From Microbacteriaceae bacterium (GTDB lineage: Bacteria > Actinomycetota > Actinomycetes > Actinomycetales > Microbacteriaceae): 20,733 nucleotides of DNA. Shown here one piece after another: positions 8,443-14,798 of this stretch (position 1 is its first letter; each line of letters opens with the position of its first letter). A program made the position numbers and the translations under genes. A model generated the notes under the pieces. The model was not told the DNA's origin. It saw nothing but the letters and a program-made list of their open reading frames with translations, and did not search any database. The DNA lies in assembly GCA_022701925.1 (NCBI GenBank), contig JAKONM010000097.1, forward strand, positions 1 to 20,733. Direction: 5' to 3'.

Positions 8443-9489
8443 ATGGGATCCATGGTCAGCTTCACCGCACCCCGCACCGCCGAGGTGGTCGCCGAGTCCA
8501 GTCGTGCGCTCGGCGATTCCGAGGTGCGGATCCGCACCCTGTTCTCCGGCATCTCCGCCGGCACCGAGCTCACGGCCTACCGGGGCAGCAACCCCTATCT
8601 GAACAAGAAGTGGGACGAGGACGACCGCCTCTTCGTGGACGGGGCCACCTCCTTCGAGTACCCGGTCGACGGCTGGGGCTACGAGGAGGTCGGCGAGGTC
8701 GTCGAGATCGGACCGACGGTGCAGTCGGTGCACGTGGGCGACCGGATCTGGGGCACCTGGGGACACCGCACCGAGACGATCCAGCAGGAGGCGCGGGCCG
8801 CCGCCCGGGTGCTGCCCGCCGGGGCGGACCCCCGGATCGGCATCTTCAGCCAGATCGGCGCGATCGCGCTGAACGTCATCCTGGACGCGGACATCCACGT
8901 CGGGGAGACCGTCGCCGTCTTCGGGCTCGGCGTGCCCGGTCAGCTGGTGGCGCAGCTCGCCCGTCTGAACGGTGCCACGGTCATCGCGGTCGACGGCATC
9001 GCCTCGCGGCGGGAGCTGGCGACGCGGCTGGGCGCCCACCACGTGCTCGACGCCTCCGAGGGCGGCGTGGCCGAGCAGATCCGCACCATGACGGGCGGGC
9101 GGGGGGCGGACGTCTGCCTGGAGGTGACCGGCAACTACCGCGCGCTGCACGAGGCGATCCGCGCGGTGGCCTACAGCTCCCGGGTCTGCGTCGCGGGCTT
9201 CATGCAGGGCGACGGCAAGGGCCTGCGGCTGGGCGAGGAGTTCCACCACAACCGGGTCGCGGTCATCGCCTCCCAGATCTCCGGCGTCGCGCCGGCGCTC
9301 GACCACCGCTGGAACGAGTACCGCCTGCAGACGACCGCGATCCGGCTCGCCGTCGAGGGTCGGCTGGACGTGACCTCCCTCATCTCGCACACGGTGCCGC
9401 TGAGCGAGGCCGGTGAGGCGTTCCGCATGCTCGACGAGCGCCCGCAGGAGGCGCTGCAGGTCGTGCTCGAGGTCGAGGCCGACCGGTGA
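8443..9489 (+). CDS. Medium-chain (MDR) NAD(P)-dependent dehydrogenase
   Basis: A 348-residue medium-chain dehydrogenase/reductase. The N-terminal GroES-like part contains SGISAGTELTAYRG and a YPVDGWGYEEVGEVVEIG segment. The Rossmann domain has AVFGLGVPGQLVAQLA (G161-x-G163-x-x-G166) and an Asp (D184) at the end of strand 2, which suggests NAD rather than NADP. The Cys/His catalytic-zinc ligands (GHE, early Cys) and the four-Cys structural-zinc lobe of classical alcohol dehydrogenases are not visible, so a zinc enzyme is unlikely or atypical. ATG start with AAGGA 8 nt upstream. It overlaps the next gene by 4 bp. In this operon it probably oxidises or reduces the imported compound or its product; the substrate is unknown. 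Confidence 0.8.
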   Translation: MGSMVSFTAPRTAEVVAESSRALGDSEVRIRTLFSGISAGTELTAYRGSNPYLNKKWDEDDRLFVDGATSFEYPVDGWGYEEVGEVVEIGPTVQSVHVGDRIWGTWGHRTETIQQEARAAARVLPAGADPRIGIFSQIGAIALNVILDADIHVGETVAVFGLGVPGQLVAQLARLNGATVIAVDGIASRRELATRLGAHHVLDASEGGVAEQIRTMTGGRGADVCLEVTGNYRALHEAIRAVAYSSRVCVAGFMQGDGKGLRLGEEFHHNRVAVIASQISGVAPALDHRWNEYRLQTTAIRLAVEGRLDVTSLISHTVPLSEAGEAFRMLDERPQEALQVVLEVEADR

Positions 9490-10280
9490 CGGTCCGCCTC
9501 GCCGCGCAGGAGTCCACGCTGCCCGGCGACTCCCTGCAGGAGCGTTTCGCGGCGGCCACGTCCTACGGCTTCGACGGCATCGAGCTCGGCGCGCAGGGCG
9601 AGGGGAGGTTCGCGGCACGCAGGGACGAGCTCGCAGCCGCCCGTGCCGACGGCGTCGTCATGCCGTCCGCCGTGGCGCACACGTCCCTCTTCGTCGGCGA
9701 CTTCGATCCCGCCCGCCGTCGGCGGGCGATCGACGACGTCAAGGAGATCCTCGCCACGCTGCCCGCCGCCGGGGCCGCCGGGCTGGTGATGCCGAACGGC
9801 TTCGCGGTCTTCACGCGGTACCTGCCGCCCTTCACCCCGCCGCGCAGCGACGAGGAGTCGCGGGCCGCGCTCGTGGAGGCGCTCACCGAGCTCGGGCGGC
9901 ACGGGGAGGACCTCGGGGTGAAGGTGTTCCTGGAGCCCCTGAACCGGTACGAGGACTACCTGATCAACACGCTGGCCGATGCGGTCGACGTCGTGCGCGA
10001 GGTCGACTCCCCCGGGGTCGCGGTGATCGCGGACACCTTCCACATGTCGATCGAGGAGACCGACGTCGCGCAGGCGATCCGCGACGCCGGACCGTTCATC
10101 GAGCACGTGCAGCTCGGGGACAGCGGTCGGTTCGAACCCGGCAACGGGCACTACGACTGGCCGAGCACCCTCGGCGCCCTCGACGACATCGGCTACGACG
10201 GCTGGCTGGCGATGGAGTGCGGCCTCTCCGGACCCGCGGCGGCGGTGCTGCCCGAGGTCGCGAAGGTGCTGCGGCGATGA
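9486..10280 (+). CDS. Sugar phosphate isomerase/epimerase family TIM barrel
   Basis: A 264-residue protein of the AP-endonuclease-2-like TIM-barrel family (xylose isomerase-like, IolE/IolI/tagatose-epimerase relatives). Likely metal ligands of the usual Glu-Asp-His-Glu set can be read: E150 in VFLEPLNRYEDY, D183 in VIADTFHM (with H186 nearby), H207 in IEHVQLGDSGR and E244 in LAMECGL. It begins with RLAAQESTLPG and contains FDGIELG, typical of strands 1-2. The family covers epimerisation, isomerisation or dehydration of sugars and keto-sugars. The GTG start overlaps the dehydrogenase stop by 4 bp and its own stop overlaps the ThuA-like gene by 4 bp, so the three enzymes are translated together. 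The exact reaction cannot be assigned. Confidence 0.83.
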   Translation: MTVRLAAQESTLPGDSLQERFAAATSYGFDGIELGAQGEGRFAARRDELAAARADGVVMPSAVAHTSLFVGDFDPARRRRAIDDVKEILATLPAAGAAGLVMPNGFAVFTRYLPPFTPPRSDEESRAALVEALTELGRHGEDLGVKVFLEPLNRYEDYLINTLADAVDVVREVDSPGVAVIADTFHMSIEETDVAQAIRDAGPFIEHVQLGDSGRFEPGNGHYDWPSTLGALDDIGYDGWLAMECGLSGPAAAVLPEVAKVLRR

Positions 10281-11035
10281 TCGCGCGTCCGCTGCGGATC
10301 CTGGTGTGGAACGAGGGCGTCCACGAGCAGGTCGACGAGCACGTGCGCGTGCTCTACCCCGACGGCATCGGCGGGACCGTCGCCGCCGCGCTCCGCAGGC
10401 TCCTGCCGGAGGCGCAGGTGCGCGAGGCGCTGCTGGACGACCCCGATCAGGGGATCACCGACGAGGTGCTCGCGGACACGGACGTGCTGCTCTGGTGGGG
10501 GCACATCGCCCACGACCGCGTCTCGACGGAGGTCGTGAACCGGGTGCAGCAGGCGGTGCTGGGCGGCATGGGGTTCGTGCCGCTGCACTCGGCGCACTTC
10601 TCGAAACCCTTCATCGCCCTGATGGGGACCAGCTGCTCGCTCGCGTGGCGCGACGCGGGCGAGCGCGAGCTCGTGTGGACGGTGGACCCCGGGCACCCCA
10701 TCGCCGCCGGCGTCCCCTCCCCGATCGTGATCGAGCAGCAGGAGATGTACGGGGAGCACTTCGACATCCCGGCGCCGGACGAGCTGGTCTTCGTGAGCGC
10801 GTTCGCGGGGGGCGAGGTGTTCCGCTCCGGCGCCGCCTTCCATCGCGGCAGGGGCCGCATCTTCTACTTCAGCCCCGGCGACCAGGCGTACCCGGTGTAC
10901 CACCACCCGGACGTCCAGCGGGTGCTGGCCAACGCCGCGGAGTGGGCCGCACCCGCGGCTCGCCGAGCGGTGCCCGAGGTGACGAATCCTGCCGTCGGCT
11001 GGTTCCTGCCTGAGGGAGGCCGATCGAGGAGGTGA
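10277..11035 (+). CDS. ThuA-domain (trehalose utilisation-like) protein
   Basis: A 252-residue protein of the ThuA family, a class-I glutamine-amidotransferase-like fold. Visible landmarks are ILVWNEGVHE at the start, DVLLWWGHIAHD near residue 75, a GFVPLHSAHFSKPF segment, HPIAAG, and a GRGRIFYFSPGDQAYPVYHHPDV C-terminal motif that is very typical of ThuA proteins. ThuA works with the oxidoreductase ThuB in trehalose and maltitol utilisation in rhizobia, where 3-keto-disaccharides are intermediates. Here a medium-chain dehydrogenase takes the place of a Gfo/Idh oxidoreductase. ATG start in a 4-bp overlap with the isomerase gene. It is the last gene of the operon; a strong hairpin follows 58 bp later. 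Confidence 0.85.
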   Translation: MIARPLRILVWNEGVHEQVDEHVRVLYPDGIGGTVAAALRRLLPEAQVREALLDDPDQGITDEVLADTDVLLWWGHIAHDRVSTEVVNRVQQAVLGGMGFVPLHSAHFSKPFIALMGTSCSLAWRDAGERELVWTVDPGHPIAAGVPSPIVIEQQEMYGEHFDIPAPDELVFVSAFAGGEVFRSGAAFHRGRGRIFYFSPGDQAYPVYHHPDVQRVLANAAEWAAPAARRAVPEVTNPAVGWFLPEGGRSRR

Positions 11036-11093
11036 CGCCTGCGAGGCCCGACGTCCTCGGGCGTCGCGCGTCCTGGGCGAGACCCTGGTCGCG

Positions 11094-11131
11094 CGTCCGC
11101 CGCAGGCGTGGGAGCACGCCTGCGGCGGACG
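11094..11131. terminator. 17-bp perfect hairpin between convergent genes
   Basis: CGTCCGCCGCAGGCGTG, loop GGAG, then the exact reverse complement. The stem is 17 bp with a 4-nt loop, in the 110-bp gap between the + strand ThuA-like gene and the - strand GH43 gene. Being symmetric it can act for both strands. There is no U-run, which is common in high-GC actinobacterial terminators. Confidence 0.7.
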
Positions 11132-11145
11132 GATCGGTCCGCGAC

Positions 11146-12204
11146 TCAGCAGCGGGTCTGCGACTGCTCGTTGTACGACACCGCGCCGGCCGGGGTGCCG
11201 AAGTTCGGGGTCCCGTCGCTGTTCCAGGGCACGGGCTGGGCGAAGATCGAGCGGCCCGCCCAGCCGCCGTTCGGGTCGGTGTCGGCGTGGAAGACGTTCC
11301 AGTTGACGCCCGCGGCTCCCGGCACGGGGATGGACTCGCCGCCGGTGCCGTAGAGCCCGTTGGCGCTGCTGAAGACCGGGCCGCGCTTCGTGTACGAGCG
11401 GTAGTCGGTCAGGTCCCCGCCGTTGAAGACGAGCTCGCCGAGGGCGTAGGAGCTGGTCCAGCTGGCGTTGGCGTTGTAGACGATCGTCAGCTTCCCGTTC
11501 GGGCCGACCCACGCCTCGGGGCCCTCCTCGATGGCGGCCACCGAGGTCTCCCACGACTGGTCCGGGTTGGCGATGAGGCGCCGGTGGTCCTGGTCGATGT
11601 GCAGCGGGTCGCTCATGTGGGCGATGTAGATCTGCTGCGGCGCTCGGCCGCCGTTGCCGGTCGGGGTGCCCGACCAGATCATCCAGTACGCGTTGTCGTA
11701 CGTCAGCACCGTGGCATCGATGGCCCACTGGTTCGTGGAGTCGGCGATCTTCCCGAAGTAGCTCCAGGAGCCGGAGGTCGGGTCGCCGTCGGCGTGGGTG
11801 ATGGCGAAGATCCGGTGGTCGTCGTTGTTGCCGCCGTCCGCGGCGAAGTAGATGATCCACTGCCCGCCGAGGAACTCGATCTCGGGAGCCCAGACCTCCT
11901 TGCTGTGGTCGGTGCCGGAGGGCGCCGTCCAGATCGTGCGCACCGCTGCGGTGCTCAGACCGTTCAGCGTGGTGGAGGCGCGGAGCACGATGGAGCTGGC
12001 GCCGCTGCTCGGGTTCAGCGACTGGACCAGGTAGTAGGTGCCGTTGCGGTACCAGACGGACGGGTCGGCGCCGCCGCGCACGATCGGGTTGGCCAGCGTG
12101 CAGGCGGCGGCCTGCGCGGCGCCTGCGGGGCCGCCGGCGGTGAGGCCCGCCACGGCCAGCACCCCGACGGCGAGGGTGATCAGCTTCTTCATGGGACTGC
12201 GCAT
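11146..12204 (-). CDS. Secreted GH43 glycoside hydrolase, alpha-L-arabinofuranosidase-like
   Basis: A 352-residue five-bladed beta-propeller enzyme. A Sec signal peptide is visible (MRSPMKK, hydrophobic core, AGAAQAAA; cleavage near residue 33). The predicted GH43 catalytic triad is D47 (GGADPSVWY, general base), D163 (WAIDATVL, pKa modulator) and E227 (IEEGPEAW, general acid). The blocks VWAPEI, IIYFAADGGNNDDHRIF, MIWSGTPTG, and NANASWTSSYALGELVFNGGD resemble the exo-alpha-1,5-L-arabinofuranosidase branch of GH43 in streptomycetes, so arabinan or arabino-oligosaccharides are likely substrates. The start at 12204 is set by AAGGAG six nucleotides upstream; the ATG at 12192 is too far from it and the ATG at 12208 is out of frame. 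Released to the medium. A LacI-type operator lies 65 bp upstream. Confidence 0.85.
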   Translation of the reverse strand: MRSPMKKLITLAVGVLAVAGLTAGGPAGAAQAAACTLANPIVRGGADPSVWYRNGTYYLVQSLNPSSGASSIVLRASTTLNGLSTAAVRTIWTAPSGTDHSKEVWAPEIEFLGGQWIIYFAADGGNNDDHRIFAITHADGDPTSGSWSYFGKIADSTNQWAIDATVLTYDNAYWMIWSGTPTGNGGRAPQQIYIAHMSDPLHIDQDHRRLIANPDQSWETSVAAIEEGPEAWVGPNGKLTIVYNANASWTSSYALGELVFNGGDLTDYRSYTKRGPVFSSANGLYGTGGESIPVPGAAGVNWNVFHADTDPNGGWAGRSIFAQPVPWNSDGTPNFGTPAGAVSYNEQSQTRC

Positions 12205-12255
12205 GCATCGCTCCTTCGCGAGGACGGGCCACCTCGACGTGCCCCGGCACCGTCG

Positions 12256-12284
12256 AGTCTGCCTCGGATGTACAGCGCTGTAAA
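12256..12284 (-). promoter_or_regulatory. Putative promoter of the secreted GH43 gene
   Basis: On the minus strand TTTACA (12284-12279), 17 bp, then CAGACT (12261-12256). The -35-like box is the first six bases of the operator palindrome. The -10 match is weak, so this is tentative. Confidence 0.35.
12269..12284. promoter_or_regulatory. LacI-type operator, copy 1 (GH43 gene)
   Basis: TGTACAGCGCTGTAAA with the 12-bp perfect core TACAGCGCTGTA (12271-12282) and the CG-centred symmetry typical of LacI-family operators. It is the exact reverse complement of copy 2 and lies 65 bp upstream of the secreted GH43 start. Confidence 0.8.
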
Positions 12285-12317
12285 GACACCTCGACGCGGT
12301 CCTCGGAGAACGCGGAA

Positions 12318-12349
12318 GCGGGCCGTCCGGCATGCGCCGGACGGCCCGC
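12318..12349 (-). terminator. 14-bp hairpin terminator after the second binding-protein gene
   Basis: GCGGGCCGTCCGGC, loop ATGC, then the exact complement: a 14-bp perfect stem beginning 17 nt beyond the stop of the minus-strand binding-protein gene and ahead of the GH43 operator. It separates those two units. No U-tract is present. Confidence 0.65.
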
Positions 12350-12365
12350 CGGCCGCGACCGAGGG

Positions 12366-13682
12366 TCAGTAGCCGTACTGCTGCTTGTTCTGCTGCAGCT
12401 GGAGGTCGGCCTTCTTCGCCGCGTCGTCCAGCGCCTGCTGGGGCGACTTCTTCTGCAGGATCGCCTCGTTCACCGCGGTGTTGAGCAGGGCGTCAGCGCT
12501 CGGGATGCCGGGCGCCGAGGTCTCGAAGTGCGCGTAGTCGAGCTCTGCGAGGAAGGGCTTGAGGTTCGGGTACTTCGACACGAGCGAGGAGTCCTCGCGC
12601 ACCGAGTTCGTGGCCGGCAGCTCACCGGTCTCCGCCCACGCCAGGGAGTGCTCGTTCATCCACTGCACGAACACGCCGGCGGCCTGGGTCTTGTTCGAGT
12701 CCTGGCCCTTGTTGTTCACGAACGCCCAGTCGGTCGAGCTGGACCAGACGGCCTTCTCGGTGCCGATCTGCGGCACGGCCGCGGCCGTCCAGTTCTTGCT
12801 CTGCAGCGCCGTGTTGCTGGTCTGCCAGATGCCGTTCCAGTTGAAGGCGGTCTTGCCGGCGATCAGCGCGTTGATGTCGCCGTCCTGCGCGACCTTGGCC
12901 GGGCTGTCGCCCTGCTTGATGCGGTCGAGCATCACGTTCAGCGCCTTGACCCCGGCGTCGGAGTTGTAGGTCGCCTTGGACACGTCGTCGTTGTAGAGCT
13001 CGCCGCCGTACTGCCACAGCAAGGACTGGAACTCCATGACGCCGGTGAAGAAGTAGGGGTCGACCCACTCGCCCTGCACGCCCTTGGCCCGCAGCGCCGC
13101 CAGGGCCTCGTCGTACTCGGCCTCCGTGGTCGGCACGGTGTCCTCGTCGAGGCCCGCCTTCTTCAGCACGTCCTTGTTGATGTACAGGCCGAGCGGGGTG
13201 ACGCTCCAGGGCAGCCCGTACTGCGCGTCCTGGTAGCTGCCGTTCTCGTACAGGCCGCTCGGGAAGTCGGACTCGTCCATCTTCAGGGTCTTGGCGATGG
13301 CGTCGGCCTTCAGCAGCAGGCCCTGCGCGGCGTAGGTGGCGACGTCGCTGCCGTGCACCACGGTGACGTCGGGCCCGCGACCCGCCTTGACGGCCAGCGG
13401 CATCTTCGCCGCGATGTCGTCCCACTCCATGGGGACGCTGCTGATCGCGATGTTCTTGTGCGAGGAGTTGAACTCCGACACCAGCTTCTTCAGCACCTGC
13501 GGGCCGGCGCCGCCCGTGAAGCCGTTCCAGAAGGTGACCGTCACCTTGGGGCCGTCGTAGCCGCCCGCCTTGACGTCGCCGCCGGTGGATGCGGCGGTGC
13601 CGCCGCTGCACGCCGCGAGGGCGGTGCCCACCGCGAGCGCGACGCCGGCCGCTGTGAGACGGCGCACGAGTCCGTTCTTCAT
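12366..13682 (-). CDS. Sugar ABC transporter substrate-binding lipoprotein (LacI-controlled)
   Basis: A 438-residue extracellular solute-binding protein family 1 member. The signal peptide MKNGLVRRL plus Ala-rich core ends in lipobox LAAC (Cys25). Diagnostic segments are VTVTFWNGFTGGAGP at the mature N-terminus, GRGPDVTVVHGSDVATYA, YGLPWSVTPLGLYINKDVLKKAGLD, FNWNGIWQ and the C-terminal LQKKSPQQALDDAAKKADLQLQ. The start at 13682 is fixed by AAGGAG with a 6-nt gap. It binds a sugar or oligosaccharide for the permease pair encoded just upstream on the same strand. It has its own TTGACA promoter and operator, so it can be expressed in excess over the permeases. The ligand is probably an arabinose-containing oligosaccharide, judged from the neighbouring hydrolases. 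Confidence 0.88.
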   Translation of the reverse strand: MKNGLVRRLTAAGVALAVGTALAACSGGTAASTGGDVKAGGYDGPKVTVTFWNGFTGGAGPQVLKKLVSEFNSSHKNIAISSVPMEWDDIAAKMPLAVKAGRGPDVTVVHGSDVATYAAQGLLLKADAIAKTLKMDESDFPSGLYENGSYQDAQYGLPWSVTPLGLYINKDVLKKAGLDEDTVPTTEAEYDEALAALRAKGVQGEWVDPYFFTGVMEFQSLLWQYGGELYNDDVSKATYNSDAGVKALNVMLDRIKQGDSPAKVAQDGDINALIAGKTAFNWNGIWQTSNTALQSKNWTAAAVPQIGTEKAVWSSSTDWAFVNNKGQDSNKTQAAGVFVQWMNEHSLAWAETGELPATNSVREDSSLVSKYPNLKPFLAELDYAHFETSAPGIPSADALLNTAVNEAILQKKSPQQALDDAAKKADLQLQQNKQQYGY

Positions 13683-13745
13683 CTGACTCTCCTTCGAGTG
13701 ACCGCGGATGCGGGGGTGATGGTGGCCGCTGACGACCACGCGGTG

Positions 13746-13773
13746 ACTTTACAGCGCTGTACAGCCGTGTCAA
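13746..13773 (-). promoter_or_regulatory. Promoter of the second binding-protein gene
   Basis: On the minus strand TTGACA (13773-13768), 16-bp spacer, then TAAAGT (13751-13746). The LacI palindrome fills most of the spacer and touches the -10 box. A consensus -35 and a 4/6 -10 at standard spacing make this a credible housekeeping promoter repressed by occlusion. Confidence 0.65.
13748..13763. promoter_or_regulatory. LacI-type operator, copy 2 (binding-protein gene)
   Basis: TTTACAGCGCTGTACA, core TACAGCGCTGTA at 13750-13761, placed between the -35 and -10 boxes. The 16-mer is the exact reverse complement of copy 1. Confidence 0.82.
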
Positions 13774-13818
13774 CGACCGGAGCGCCGCCGCCGGTCACGG
13801 GCTGGTAACGCCATCCGC

Positions 13819-13834
13819 GGGTGAGCGCTCACCC
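13819..13834. promoter_or_regulatory. Second type of palindrome, GTGAGCGCTCAC core
   Basis: GGGTGAGCGCTCACCC is a perfect 16-bp palindrome with the AGCGCT centre of LacI-family operators but different arms from the TACAGCGCTGTA sites. It lies 46 bp upstream of the binding-protein TTGACA box. It might bind another LacI-family protein, or fold as a 6-bp hairpin downstream of the permease genes. Confidence 0.4.
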
Positions 13835-13865
13835 CGACGACGACGGCCCGCGCGGCGTCGGTCGG
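13834..13865 (-). terminator. Possible terminator after the permease genes
   Basis: CCGACGACG pairs with CGTC-G-GTCGG (9 bp with one bulged G, 13-nt loop), starting 7 nt past the MalG-type permease stop. The fold is imperfect and has no U-tract, so it is only a candidate for partial termination before the separate binding-protein unit. Confidence 0.3.
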
Positions 13866-13872
13866 TGGGGAC

Positions 13873-14793
13873 TCAGCCCTTGAGGCCGGAGGCCGCCACG
13901 CTCTCCACGACGTGCCGCTGCGCGAGCGTGAAGAGGATCAGCACCGGCACCGACGCGATGACCGCGCCCGCCATGACGATGCCGAAGTGGGTCGAGTAGG
14001 CGCCGCGCAGCACGGAGAGCCCCGGCTGCAGGGTCAGGTTCTCCGGGGAGAGCAGCACGTAGACCGGCCAGAGGAAGTCGTTCCAGTTCGACAGGAAGCT
14101 GAGCACCGCCAGCGTCGCGATGGCCGGCCGGGACAGCGGGATGATCAGCTGCAGGAAGATCCGCACGTCGCCGGCGCCGTCGATGCGGGCCGCCTCCTCG
14201 ATCTCGGCGGGCAGTCCCAGGAAGAACTGGCGCAGGAAGAAGATGCCGAAGGCGCTGGCCGCTCCCGGAACGGTGATCGCCCAGATCGAGTCAAGCCAGC
14301 CCAGGTTCTGCACGATCAGGTAGTTGGGGATCAGGAAGATGACCGGCGGCACGAACAGCGTCATCACGATGACGCCGAAGACGACCTTCTTGCCCGCGAA
14401 GTCCAGGCGCGCGAGCGCGTAGGCGCCCATCGACGCGGTGACCAGGATGAGCAGCGTCTGCAGGGCGCCCGCGGCCAGGCTGTTCAGGAACCACCGGAAG
14501 ATCGGCAGGTCCGCGCTGGCGAGCAGCGTCTGGTACGCCGCGCCGGTGACGGGGTTCGGCAGCAGGGACGCCGGGTTGTCGATCGCGTCGCCGTCGGACT
14601 TGAACGACGTCGTCAGCACCCAGAGCAGCGGCAGCACGACCGCCAGCGCGAGCAGGTACAGCACGAGGTAGAGGCCGGCGCGGCGCAGCCGGCGACGCAC
14701 GACCGGGCCGCGATCGGCGGCGGGGCGGTCCGTGCGGATCGCGGCCCGAGGCGGTGCCGCGTCCCGGCGGGCGGGGAGGACGGGTGCGGTCAT
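13873..14793 (-). CDS. Carbohydrate ABC transporter permease (MalG-type)
   Basis: A 306-residue permease. A ~45-residue Arg/Pro-rich cytosolic leader is followed by six membrane segments (first near GLYLVLYLLALAVVLPLLWV). The canonical EAA loop reads EIEEAARIDGAGDVRIFLQLIIP, followed by LSFLSNWNDFLWPVYVL, and the end is RHVVESVAASGLKG as in sugar-family MalG proteins. The ATG at 14793 is 5 nt downstream of the partner permease's stop, with an AGGGG site inside that gene, so the two are co-transcribed and coupled. It forms the channel of the LacI-controlled importer; the ATPase is not encoded here. Confidence 0.88.
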   Translation of the reverse strand: MTAPVLPARRDAAPPRAAIRTDRPAADRGPVVRRRLRRAGLYLVLYLLALAVVLPLLWVLTTSFKSDGDAIDNPASLLPNPVTGAAYQTLLASADLPIFRWFLNSLAAGALQTLLILVTASMGAYALARLDFAGKKVVFGVIVMTLFVPPVIFLIPNYLIVQNLGWLDSIWAITVPGAASAFGIFFLRQFFLGLPAEIEEAARIDGAGDVRIFLQLIIPLSRPAIATLAVLSFLSNWNDFLWPVYVLLSPENLTLQPGLSVLRGAYSTHFGIVMAGAVIASVPVLILFTLAQRHVVESVAASGLKG

Positions 14794-14798
14794 CGGGC

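Noticed and set aside
8443..9489. Classical zinc-dependent alcohol dehydrogenase
   Set aside because: Neither the catalytic GHE/Cys set nor the four-cysteine structural-zinc cluster can be found in the sequence.
10193..12289. A long minus-strand frame running through the ThuA-like gene and the secreted GH43 gene
   Set aside because: It is antisense to ThuA and out of frame with the GH43 gene; it crosses a strong hairpin and has no coherent domain.
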